The notes under the pieces are model-generated. The model was not told the DNA's origin, searched no databases, and saw nothing but the letters and a program-made list of their open reading frames with translations. Positions 51,973-61,472 of a stretch of DNA of 64,000 nucleotides are shown one piece after another. The position numbers were made by a program, and so were the translations under genes. The DNA lies in the NCBI RefSeq assembly GCF_001949145.1, contig NW_019091362.1, forward strand, positions 2,910,482-2,974,481. The letters run 5' to 3'. Positions within the stretch are counted from its first letter, which is position 1. Each line of letters opens with the position of its first letter. The stretch comes from Acanthaster planci (Eukaryota; Echinodermata; Asteroidea; Valvatida; Acanthasteridae).

Positions 51973-54900
51973 CTGTTCATAAAAATTTTGAGAAACTTTA
52001 AGCAGGAAGGAGGATCGTGTGAGTTATGAAGAAATTGGTGTGAAATGATTGCATTGGCGTGAATTGTTTTGAGCATGGTCTTCAAGTGTTAGTACACAAT
52101 ATTTCAAGCTCTTCCCCAATGGGTTGCCATGTCCTTACATATTGTTCATAGCACTGTCGTGAGAATGTAAAACTCTGTTCATGAAAGGTCCGTGCAATCT
52201 TGAATTAAAACACTTTGGATTAAAGCTCATTTTACATTCTAACATTAAGAGACAGCATCGCTGAACAGTCCTAAATGCAATCACGTTGCAACTGACACAA
52301 CCACAGCCAGTCAGCAAAGTTGGATCTTGTTCAACGTTGCTGCCAGTCAGAATCAGGTTTTCACATCAGGTCATATAAACTCACACGCTGGCATGACAGG
52401 CCTACAACAATGTCCTTCTTGCTTGAGTACCATGTACTTGGCTCATTTTATCCTTTTGACTAAAAAAGGATTCCCCTTTTATCAACAAATAGCTTACCAT
52501 GAATCAAATTCATCGAACTGAAGAACCGGTTTAGCGCCAAGATACAGTGTGACCAAACTACAAAGGCACTTTATACGAAAATTTTGTTATCAATTTTGTG
52601 TTCAATGGCGTCATGCACAAGTCTCTTCCACAACTGTCTACGCCTTGATATCTAGGGTGCAGCCGACAATCATTACAATCTGGAACTAGGCGGGAACAAT
52701 AAAAGATACAATATGGTTGTGGAGTGCAGAAGTGCAAAACATGTCTCACCCAATTCCTTTCCATCTGAATAATCAAATTTGTAGATCTTTAGATCTTCCC
52801 CTCCGGCCACGAAGCAGGTTTTGTCTGGGTGGAGAGAGGCCGAGTTGATGGTGCAGGGTGCGTCAAGAGTCTTGATCAACTCAAATCTGTCAAAACAGGA
52901 ATGTAAAATCAAGGTCTGTATCATTTCAAACTTGTAAAATCAGGAATGTAAAATAAAACTCTTGAGCAACATAAATCTGCTAAAAAGGAATATAAAAATG
53001 ATGGTCTTGATCAAATCAACTCTACTCCATAAAAACGGGACTGTAAACCAAAGGTCTTGATCAATTCAAATCTGTCACAACAGGGATTTGAAACACAACT
53101 CAAATACACAACCAGTGGAATAATTCTACCTGTCTGTATCGTAGAAGCTGATTTTTTGGCCATGGGAGACAGTGCAGACATCTCCACTCTTGGTCAAGTC
53201 CAAGCTGATGGTGCCTGTGTCCAGGGTAACCTTCTTGATCTCTTCACCGCTGGCCATGTCCCAGACACTGTATATTGGACAAAATTGTCAAAGAGCTTGT
53301 TCAGTTCTTTTTCTCACTGCACTTTGGATGCGTCACTCAGGACTGCCGAGGGCTACCCTTTTCAATCCTGCTTTAATAATGCAACCAAATTCAATGTTGG
53401 TCATACATGTATGATGTTGAATATTGCTGGAGTCAGGAGTCAATACAAGATATAAGAGGAGCCTTTTTTTTAAGTTGGTGCTGAGATTTTTTGTTCTGGA
53501 GATAAATGCATGTAGCTATCGTTTAGCCTGCTACACCCTTGTGCATGCCAAACAATGCATGTGGCCATTGTTTGGCACGCACAAGGGTTTATCCACAACA
53601 AACACAGGGCAAGGCCTCCATTCGTTTTCTGTTTTCTCCAATGACACAATCTACATTCAGAATTTGCATCTTGGCATGAACAGAAAAAAGCCCTTTTTTA
53701 GCTTGTTATAGTTGAGCTCTGAAGACAAATGACACTGCGTTTGATTTGAATGCTTCCATATTTTATTTGAACAGACAAAATCAGAGAAAACATGTTTTCC
53801 TTAGAGGTGCTCTTTAAAGGTTTGGAATTTCTTTAATGGAAAGGCAAGGCTATGGCGATGTGCAACAGTATCACTGCACAATCCACCCATGAGCCGAGAT
53901 ACTAGTTTCGTTTTGAAGGTACCTGTTGGTCTTTTCTGATTTCATTAGCCTATTTACAATATAATATCCGGATCTCCTGCAGCTTTTATGAACAAAATAA
54001 GTTGGTCACATTTTCCTTCAGGGAAAAAACCAATCTTGACTGGATATGTAAATAATACAACATGTTGTTGCAAGAAAGTGTTGGATGGTGTTTTTGTGAT
54101 AATTATTGCAGACAAGATAATTACTGCTGGCGTTGTACTTTGAAGGCCAATCTATCTTTTATCCATCATTTACATTTTTAGACAAAATGAACCAAGCAAA
54201 TGGGCTACGGAATATAATAATATACTGAAAGCATCCTGCTTATTTGTAAATATTTAACAGTCAACTTCAAAACCTTTCGCTGACCTTGTCAAGATCATTT
54301 CAGGATCACTTTTCAAATTAAGAGCACCGATTTTTTAATCATACTTTCAAATTAAACAATTAAAACTGTTTTCTAAGTTGATGTCTTTCATCGAGCCCGT
54401 TGGACTTAACTGAAGTATGGCATTCTTTATAAAAGCAGTAATTTAAAGGCCCCGCAAAGGTCTTGACAAATTATTTATGAAATATTGTCTGGAAATTGAG
54501 GACTGTTCAGCATTATGAGAATTTCTGGACTCTGCGATCGGTTACGATGAGGAATGAACCGATTCAGTATTCCAACAGAACATGCTCAAAACGAAGTAAG
54601 TCCGAGGTCATTCAGATGCATATAAGAGGTCTGTCCTATCAGTGCTGCCCAACGAGGACTTACATGTATGCTTTGCTCTCGAATGACTTGGCTTTTCTGG
54701 AACACCAGATTGGCTCATTTGAAGGCCTACCTGACTGTCTTATCGTCTGACGCGCTAATCAGCTTCTTGTCATCGCTGCACCACAGCGCACAGCGGATGT
54801 TAGCTGTGTGGGCGGGAATCTCCACTGGCTCCGCCTCCACCTTGGCAAGGTCAAAGATCCTGAGTTTCTTCTCGTTGCTTCCCGTGAGTAGCCTGCCGGT

Positions 54901-57900
54901 GTCCTGCAATGATTAAGGAAGTAAGATGTTTTTTAGGAATGTTAGTAGGCCCGACAATCAGAACTAATACTAATGTATGTTCTTTGATTGGGTTTCTGGA
55001 TGGAAGTGCTCTATAGTACCTGTGTTGTTATTAACAGGTTCAATATATTTCTGGAAGTGCATGAAGAATACGGGTGATTCACAATAGTGCGCCACCAAGA
55101 GTTTGCAACACGGCCCATCAAAACGCCCGAAATTTGTCAACCCTTTCCAAACGCGCATTGGGTCGACAAATTTNNNNNNNNNNNNNNNNNNNNNNNNNNN
55201 NNNNNNNNNNNNNNNNNNNNNNNNNNNNNNNNNNNNNNNNNNNNNNNNNNNNNNNNNNNNNNNNNNNNNNNNNNNNNNNNNNNNNNNNNNNNNNNNTCCT
55301 TTGACCAGGGCCACATTCCAGTTTTGTAAAGTAGTGCCACACACCTTCAATGGTGAAGGAGAGAGGGATGTGGGGACCACACAGGAACCTGTATTGTGCT
55401 ACTGAATGCAGCCCAGGTTTCAGGTAGTGTGAAGTGGTTACACATTGGCTGTACAAACAATCTCCACTGGGAAAAGCACTACAAGCCCAGGATGTTAGTG
55501 CATCTAGGATGGAGGGCACATCAGTGGTCGAGTTCCGGCGGACTGTTTTTAATACGGACGTCTTATTCTCGTGCTCGAACATGACCTAAGAACACTGTTC
55601 TCAGAACAGGATCACACACCACCTCCTTGTCAGGGTTTTACAGGAAGACACAGAAATACTTATGGGATTTTGTTTTTTTGAAGAGCTGCCAAAAACAGGA
55701 TGATGGCTTACAAAGCCAAAGACAGTGGGAAGTTTTGCAAAAATTAACATTAATATTTTTCCGTAACACAGAAATGAAATGAATGAATTCAGCCCAGTTA
55801 TCCAAATGTTAACATTTGAAAAACGTGCATGGACGCCACCATGTTGCATGTTACTTGCCACTACTACCAGCCATAACCAGTGTTATGTTCTCGGCATTCG
55901 AGCAGCTGACCCCCGAACAACATACTGAGCTGTTCGTGAACAAACGAGAACAAGGTGCCCGAACTCAACCAGTGAGTCTCACTGTGTCTGGACTGGTCCA
56001 AAGAGATGCCATAAACTGCGGTGGCACTGTACGAACATGCACATTCTACAGCTGGACCCGCGCCTGCATTTGGAAAATCATGACACTCTACCAGGCAAAG
56101 AGGCATGTACCGCCCATCCAAGAGCATGGTGCCGCCGCAGTAATGGCCTCTAGTTCTGGTTGCTGAATTACACTACAGCATAGTCATGTGGGTGCCAGAC
56201 ACAGGGTGCTAATGGCACTCAATTATTGGCCTGGCCTCTCTAACTGTCACCAAGCGAGGGGGTACTTGTATCTATGAACACTGCTCAACCCAGTCTCTAC
56301 CTTTAGTTCTGTACATTTTGCAACTGCCACATTGTGATACACTTACACTATTGCATTGTGCCCTCTATGATGTACTTAGTGTTTAAAAAGATTGCTGGTA
56401 CAGATAGTCTGGGCAGAGATTTGAATTACTGATCTTCAGCTCATAAAGCGAGCTGCTAAACCACTGAGCCATGCAAACTGATCTGGAACAGGGTTGCTTT
56501 CCGTGACGCTTAATCCGTAGTTTTACGGAATGAAGCTCATTTATACACCTTACTGGTTGTGCTCAACAGAGGGCGCACTGCACTGCACCAGCAAAATTTG
56601 TGTATATTGTACATTGTGGAAAATATGTGCACAACTGACCAAATGAGACTGGGTTGGTACTGCTGATATGCATGCCCTTCTATCCTCTCGCCATAAAAGC
56701 TCCAAGACAACTTTCAAGTTGTTTTGGAGCTTTGTCTCTTGGAGCTTTGTCTACAAAAGGCAGCAGGATAAAATTCAAAGCATTTGCAGGCGTTTACTGT
56801 ACCTTTGAGAAGTGGACTGCCTTGACGATGTGTTTGTGGGCAAAGCTGTGTAGCTCATCCCCAGAAATGGGATCCCACACTTTGCTGAAGGAGAGGACAA
56901 ATAAAACAGTGAAAATGAAGACAGTGACGAGTAAAGATAAATACAAAGACCCTTGTTGATATAAATATTATCAATGTCACATAAACCAGAAGGTGCAAGT
57001 GACTACGAAATTGAAATTAGAATTAATGAAAAACAGTGGATGCAGAACTTACTCTTTGGAGTTGAGGTCCTGAAATAAAACTAAACTGGTGCTTTTTTGA
57101 ACTCTCTATAACTTTCCAAATTATTCCAAATGTACTAGGAAGTTTGGGAAAGTTTTGCAGGAATAGGAGAGATACAGCACAGCCATGATTAATTTACAGG
57201 GGGCTTGGTGTTCCTTGAAAGTTTCCATGAAAGAATGAGTTAATGGTTCCTGCCCATCAAGAAGGTTCGGGGAAGTTCTCACAAAAGTTCAAGAACAAAG
57301 AGTGAGTCATGTTTGGGGAAGTTCTCACAAAGGTTCCAGGCACAAAGAATGAGTTCATGGGTTCCTACTGAATCAGAGGATTCAAGAAGGTTTGGAAAAT
57401 TAATTTTTAATTAACATTGGTGTAAGGGAAAAACCTTTCACATCTTTGCAATACAAGTACATCTTGAAATTCTGGGAAGCTCTCACAAAAAGTTCCAAGA
57501 ACAAAGAATGAGTCATTGGGTTCCTGCGCATCGGAGGATTTAAAGACGGCTCAGGGAAATTCGCACAAAAGCGCCGAAAGGGTAAGGATTAGGGACCATA
57601 TACAGAGTTGAATGAGGCAATCACTGTTGACGGAGATCGACATAAGGCATAAGGCAGAAACCCCTCATTCTGCATCATGTTACTGGCTTCCCACAACAGC
57701 ACCCCATGAGAAGACTCGAAGGCACGAGGAGAAAGCTATGATATATAACAAAACCACTGATTTGCCAGAACATGTTGCCTCAGTACGGCAACTTTTGAAT
57801 ACTGGTCAGGTTTCTGAACACTGTTGTTTTGTGTCCTGCACTGTTTGGTCACTCTCATTGTCAGACCCATATGAGGCAACCATGTTCAATATTTTTTACT

Positions 57901-60900
57901 GCGCAGAACTCCTAACTGCAATTTGTGCAATTTTGAAGATGAGGGGAACCTACGCTGTGAAATCTGCAGCTCCGGTGGCTGCTCGGGTGGCCTCCATGTT
58001 CAGTGTTGCACCCCAGACAGCCCCCTTGTGGCCATCAAACGTCCCCACCCAGTCACCCGTCTCTCCCTGCCGAAGCATTGGCTTGCCATCTGACAAAATA
58101 AACAAACAAATATTAGACAGCCCCTAAGCATGATTTCTCACACTCACAAAACAGCTATCAGTATTCGTTTGTTACATGATTTGATTGACCAGACTGTCAC
58201 TTTCTTAGCGCTCCAACTGCTTGGTACGTAAAGGAGTCGGGATCAAATGCAAGTCAAAATTTGTCGATCGCGAAAATTCATGTATGCACTGTGGTGGCAA
58301 AAATTTTTGCAAACAAATGGCAACCCGCACATAGTCTCAGGTAGGGCTTGAAATTAATGAGCAGAGGTAGCTAAAATGCACCCGTTTGTCTCAGAAATGC
58401 ACCTGCAAATCATAATGATGGGCGCAAGTACTTACGCCCGTTTGATTCCATGTACCCGAACATTTTTACCGTTTGTTTCTACTTTTGTCATGAAAAATAC
58501 CTGAACTTTTTGACTTCACTTCGGACCAGCCTTGTCACGGAACAATAACACGGTACAATTTTGTTTACGAGGTCACCGAGCGCACGCCGCAGTCCGGCAT
58601 GCGATGCATGCACACACATGAACGTACACACACGCATACCCGCGGCCAGTGTCACGATTGTATGGAACTGGCCCCTCGTTGGTAAATTCAAGCCAAACAA
58701 GTGAATTAGGCTTAGACTTTAGTTTCGTTGGTTCCAGTCAAAGCTTGAAAACGTGGTTTTGAACCATGCTCCAAAATAGCTCGAACCAGCTGCGAAACCA
58801 AAGTCTCAGCCTAATCCACAAAAATGCTCGATTTCTACAGTTCGTTCCCTTTTACATCTCTGCTCATATGCATGTTATAAAGGCCCGGTGCCCGACTTTT
58901 TGCGTAGTGTCACTAAGCACATGTTTGAGGTTGCAGTTGGCAGCATACTCACTACTAGTTGTACGTCGCGTGCAACCCACAAAAGTAGCAACTCGATCGA
59001 GGCTTTAATATCTGCCAAAGTCTAAGCCGTAAGTTATCAGTATCATTGATTTAAACCATCCAAGGTCTTTGCTTTTTTTTCTTGAAAATATGTCTTTAAT
59101 ATTGTATGGCAGCTACTTGCTCCCATAAAGTGACAAATTCAGCTGTCTAGCAAGTACTTGCTCCCGTGATGATTAGCCCGATTTCCAGCCCTGCTCAGAC
59201 TAAGTAGTGAATATCCTCCAAGGTGAAATTTCAGCTCGTAAAACCTGGTGGATGTCAAATGACAGGAAGTCGCCTGCGTTTCGTATATCCCAAATCAGGG
59301 CCCAGCATCGACAAAGGAGCATACGAAGGGCCTGGTTAGAGGGCTCAGTCATTGTCAGTGCTTGGTTACAGCAACACTGCCTTTAAACCCAGGCTTTTAA
59401 CTAGGGAACTACACCACAGGGAAGGAATTCCACATACAGTCAACACTTGACCAGGTTGGGGACCAAGGCTTGATCTACATGTAGCAACACTGCGCTGTCC
59501 CTTGATCGAGCGACGATGACATCATTCTGTTCTCATGAGATTTTGATACCGGTAGTATCAGAGATTTCCATTCTAGATACTTTTCTGGAAAACCCACATA
59601 CAAATCACACAATTTGCAAATGAAATTGATGAAGAAATTTTTGCCGTTTGCCAAGTCGTCTGTTAGGACAACTCGATTGTTGAGATGTCTACACGAAATA
59701 CAGCAGTTTTGCCAGTTCCAGATCTGTGAAAATTATTCAGTCAGATTGCAGCTACAAAATATGAATGTTGAGTAGGAAAATATGTATTTGGGATCACATG
59801 GTGAGTGACATATCACTCTGTAAATATTGGTCAATTCTTATCGCTTCCACTTTAATTGATAAACCGTTCAAACATGTTGAAGTGTGAGTCAGACATCTGG
59901 CCAAAATTTCTTTTCTAGAAATTTTCCGAGAACAAGTTTTGTACAAGAGCTTGCATTTCACCTTTTAAACAGAACTTATCTGAGAATACTTCCAGAACTG
60001 TAAGGTTTAAACAAACCTTACAGACAGCAATGTAAATAGTGCATAACCGACATGGTGCTACTTCGGTTTGCATGGAATTTTTGTGCCGTTACACTGATTT
60101 TCCCCCTATAATTTCATGAGGTCTCCCGGGATACTGTATGGTATGAGATGGGAGGGGGGTTCATTTACATTCTACCATTAAAATGGTGAAATTTACAAGA
60201 ATTTTCCTTATCCACACTCGTGTCCACGACTGCCTGCTTAGCTCACCCGGTCATGTCAGTTGAAAGGTCACTGTTGTCAGCAGTGTGGCAGCTTTATCAA
60301 TTACAACGTGGCTCCAGTCTATTTCTATTCAGTTTCCTCTCTCGAATGAAAGAAAATTTCACTAACTACAGCACGTCTCTTATTTCATACGTCACGTAGC
60401 CAGGTCGTTCCGTTGGATTACACATTATACGCATTTACATTTATAATGTAAATGCACCCCCACATCCCATAACAAACTCTATCCCGGAAGACCTCATGAA
60501 ATTATTGGGGGAAAATTGATGTAACAGCATAGAAATTCCATGCAAATCAAAGTAGCACCAAGTCGAATATACACTATTTATGTTGTATAAATCTTACAGA
60601 TCTGGAAGTAGTCTGAGAATGTGTAACTGAAAAAGTAACACAAAGGAGGTAGGTTTTTATTTCAAGCGATCTGGAACTAGGAAAAATCCAGCGGGAAGAG
60701 TTCCACAACACCAGTAATTATTCCCTACAGTGATCTATTAGCCGTCAGAAAGCAAAAATATAATCCTGAAAAATTTAATTTAGAAGGGAAAAAACCAAGT
60801 TGTTTACTTGTATTTCAAATTTTTAAGACCAGTCTCATAGGGTCTGTGCACAGGGTGTCAAGTGGCGTCCGTATATGGAAGTTCATGGCCATGGCTAGGT

Positions 60901-61246
60901 CAGTGCACATGCAGGTGCAAGATCGATAGATCACGTAAAGATCAACTAGCTGCGACCACCATTTTTATAATAGGGACCTACCTCAGACATTAGGTTTGTT
61001 AGGGACCCGCATAAATGAGCGAGGGAGATGTTAATTTATTAAGTAGGAAATTGTAATTAAAATGGTGTCTCTATGGTCAAACTGAACTGGACAGGCTAAA
61101 ATTCGAAATACGTCAAATCATTTCTACCAACCTTTGCAAGCACTGATGAGGAAATACCCATCGGGTGTGATTCCGCTGAAATCTAGGTGAACAACGGGCC
61201 TCGTATGTCCACTGCAGCTCAGCGGAATCTGCCTCAACGTCGCCAT
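51752..61246 (-). CDS. STRAP: STRAP (serine-threonine kinase receptor-associated protein, UNRIP), 7 coding exons
   Basis: Joined minus-strand exons 61246-61132, 58089-57954, 56884-56803, 54903-54731, 53267-53130, 52886-52750 and 51972-51752 total 1002 nt, giving 333 residues plus a TGA stop (human STRAP is 350). Every junction has GT donor and AG acceptor and the phases agree. Landmarks that match the family are SGHTRPVV near the N terminus, [70 protein letters not shown] and the last blade [20 protein letters not shown] followed by GKTYGLWKC. The protein is a WD40 propeller. In animals it belongs to the SMN snRNP-assembly complex, associates with UNR/CSDE1, and dampens TGF-beta receptor/SMAD signalling. 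The acidic tail after blade 7 is short and divergent. The start was chosen because it gives the family N terminus and because the minus-strand exon opens straight from the shared promoter. Identity is confident; exact exon ends are inferred from consensus sites and phase. Confidence 0.96.
52750..52886 (-). CDS. STRAP: STRAP coding exon 6
   Basis: Encodes residues 215-260 and one base of codon 261. It carries blade 6: [40 protein letters not shown]. This is one of the most conserved parts of the family. Acceptor TTTTGACAG, donor TTGG|GTGAGA. Confidence 0.96.
53130..53267 (-). CDS. STRAP: STRAP coding exon 5
   Basis: Encodes residues 169-214 and two bases of codon 215. It completes blade 4 with [15 protein letters not shown] and holds blade 5 ([23 protein letters not shown]). 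It is the most diverged stretch relative to vertebrate STRAP. Codon 169, split across the intron, becomes AGT (Ser) where vertebrate STRAP has Arg before the blade-4 Trp-Asp. Acceptor TATACAG, donor ACAG|GTAGAA. Confidence 0.9.
53535..53588. repeat. 23-bp stem hairpin in STRAP intron 4
   Basis: Arms 53535-53557 and 53566-53588 (ACCCTTGTGCATGCCAAACA...) pair over 23 bp with one mismatch around an 8-base loop. Size and pairing resemble a compact pre-miRNA or a recent foldback insertion; no expression evidence is available here. Confidence 0.8.
54731..54903 (-). CDS. STRAP: STRAP coding exon 4
   Basis: Encodes residues 112-168 and two bases of codon 169: rest of blade 3 ([15 protein letters not shown]) and most of blade 4 ([20 protein letters not shown], then SDDKTV). 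The acceptor is ATTGCAG and the donor TCAG|GTAGG. The longest alternative reading extends a few codons upstream into the acceptor; the splice site decides the boundary. Confidence 0.95.
55063..55320. repeat. palindromic interspersed element, copy 2, interrupted by assembly gap
   Basis: The left part GTGATTCACAATAGTGCGCC, ACCAAGAGTTTGCAA and TTTCCAAACGCGCATTGGGT parallels copy 1 through the loop and into the second arm (GTCGACAAATTT), where the sequence becomes N. The right arm is therefore hidden in the gap. Located in STRAP intron 3. Confidence 0.75.
55174..55296. other. assembly gap, 123 N
   Basis: Run of 123 undetermined bases. It starts a few bases into the predicted second arm of a palindrome, so it probably reflects failure to read through a hairpin. 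The gap size may be an estimate. Confidence 1.
56417..56471 (-). repeat. tRNA-derived SINE head (in STRAP intron 3)
   Basis: On the minus strand TGGCTCAGTGG (56471-56461) is a perfect pol III A box. A degenerate B box, AATTCAAATCT, follows at 56427-56417. The spacing and the GAGCTGAAGATC between them resemble a tRNA body. No mature tRNA fold or 3' end is intact, so this is a SINE fragment; its body probably extends toward 56380. Confidence 0.6.
56698..56731. repeat. 16-bp stem hairpin in STRAP intron 3
   Basis: AGCTCCAAGACAACTT at 56698-56713 is inverted at 56716-56731 with one mismatch and a 2-base loop. The adjacent TTGGAGCTTTGTCT is repeated again immediately downstream. It lies about 70 bp past the exon 3 donor. 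Confidence 0.75.
56803..56884 (-). CDS. STRAP: STRAP coding exon 3
   Basis: Short exon for residues 84-111, reading [14 protein letters not shown] then [13 protein letters not shown]: the end of blade 2 and the start of blade 3. Acceptor CTTCAG, donor AAAG|GTACAG, ending in phase 0. Confidence 0.93.
57210..57570 (+). repeat. irregular internal repeat in STRAP intron 2
   Basis: Three to four degenerate copies of GGAAGTTCTCACAAAAGTTC followed by AAGAACAAAGAATGAGTCAT and GGGTTCCTGC occur at about 57210, 57271, 57316 and 57475. It is not a clean tandem array. Confidence 0.6.
57954..58089 (-). CDS. STRAP: STRAP coding exon 2
   Basis: Encodes residues 39-83 and two bases of codon 84. It opens with [18 protein letters not shown], which closes blade 1, and continues with [11 protein letters not shown] of blade 2. 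The acceptor is a pyrimidine-rich TTTGTCAG and the donor is GC|GTAGGT. The opposite strand carries a 171-codon open frame that is only a shadow. Confidence 0.95.
59980..60617. mobile_element. long foldback element (in STRAP intron 1)
   Basis: Inverted arms 59980-60171 and 60445-60617 flank about 270 bp. Matching blocks include TACTTCCAGAACTGTAAG, GGTGCTACTTCGGTTTGCAT, GTTACACTGATTTTCCCCC and ATTTCATGAGGTCTCCCGGG with their inverted counterparts. Each arm also carries its own small hairpin (59998-60023; 60431-60455). Likely a MITE or foldback transposon. Confidence 0.7.
60698..60883 (-). mobile_element. GAGTTCCATA family, copy D (in STRAP intron 1, reverse)
   Basis: Starts GAGTTCCACAACACCAGTAA and ends GTGGCGTCCGTATATGGAA. 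It contains AGACCAGTCTCATAGGGTC and CACAGGGTGTCAAGTGGCG, the reverse complement of the copy A and E heads. Confidence 0.7.
61132..61246 (-). CDS. STRAP: STRAP coding exon 1
   Basis: Encodes residues 1-38 and the first base of codon 39. It starts [20 protein letters not shown] and ends with YFLISACK, both characteristic of the STRAP N terminus and blade 1. The donor reads AAAG|GTTGGT on the minus strand. No in-frame ATG candidate further upstream gives a family-like extension. Confidence 0.95.
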
Positions 61247-61472
61247 GCTGAAAAATTGAGCGTTTGAACTTCACCAGAGGGCGGTATTCATGAATATCGT
61301 GCAGTGAAAGTAAAGAGGGCGCGCTAACCCGGAAAGATTCAGGAATCGTTTTACACTGCACTCACCGTTCTCGTGATCAAAACACGATGCTGCAGCTGTG
61401 TCCGTGAATTGTGCGACAGAAAGATTTCAATTTTTACATCGAATTTCGAGGAGTGATACCTTCCATTTTGAT
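61247..61472. promoter_or_regulatory. bidirectional STRAP/TMEM9-like promoter
   Basis: Only 226 bp separate the two divergent ATGs, so both core promoters and 5' UTRs must fit here. It contains an ETS-like CCGGAAAG at about 61338, a CTCF-like TCACCAGAGGGCGG at 61271-61284, and GAGGGCGCGC around 61315. I see no convincing TATA box. A TATA-less, divergent housekeeping promoter is the natural reading. Confidence 0.7.

Noticed and set aside
53057-53455. 132-codon plus-strand open frame
   Set aside because: Antisense to STRAP exon 5.
57612-58127. 171-codon plus-strand open frame, the longest in the window
   Set aside because: Lies antisense over STRAP exon 2 and its flanking intron; no family resemblance, and its open state in the exon part is a shadow of real coding.
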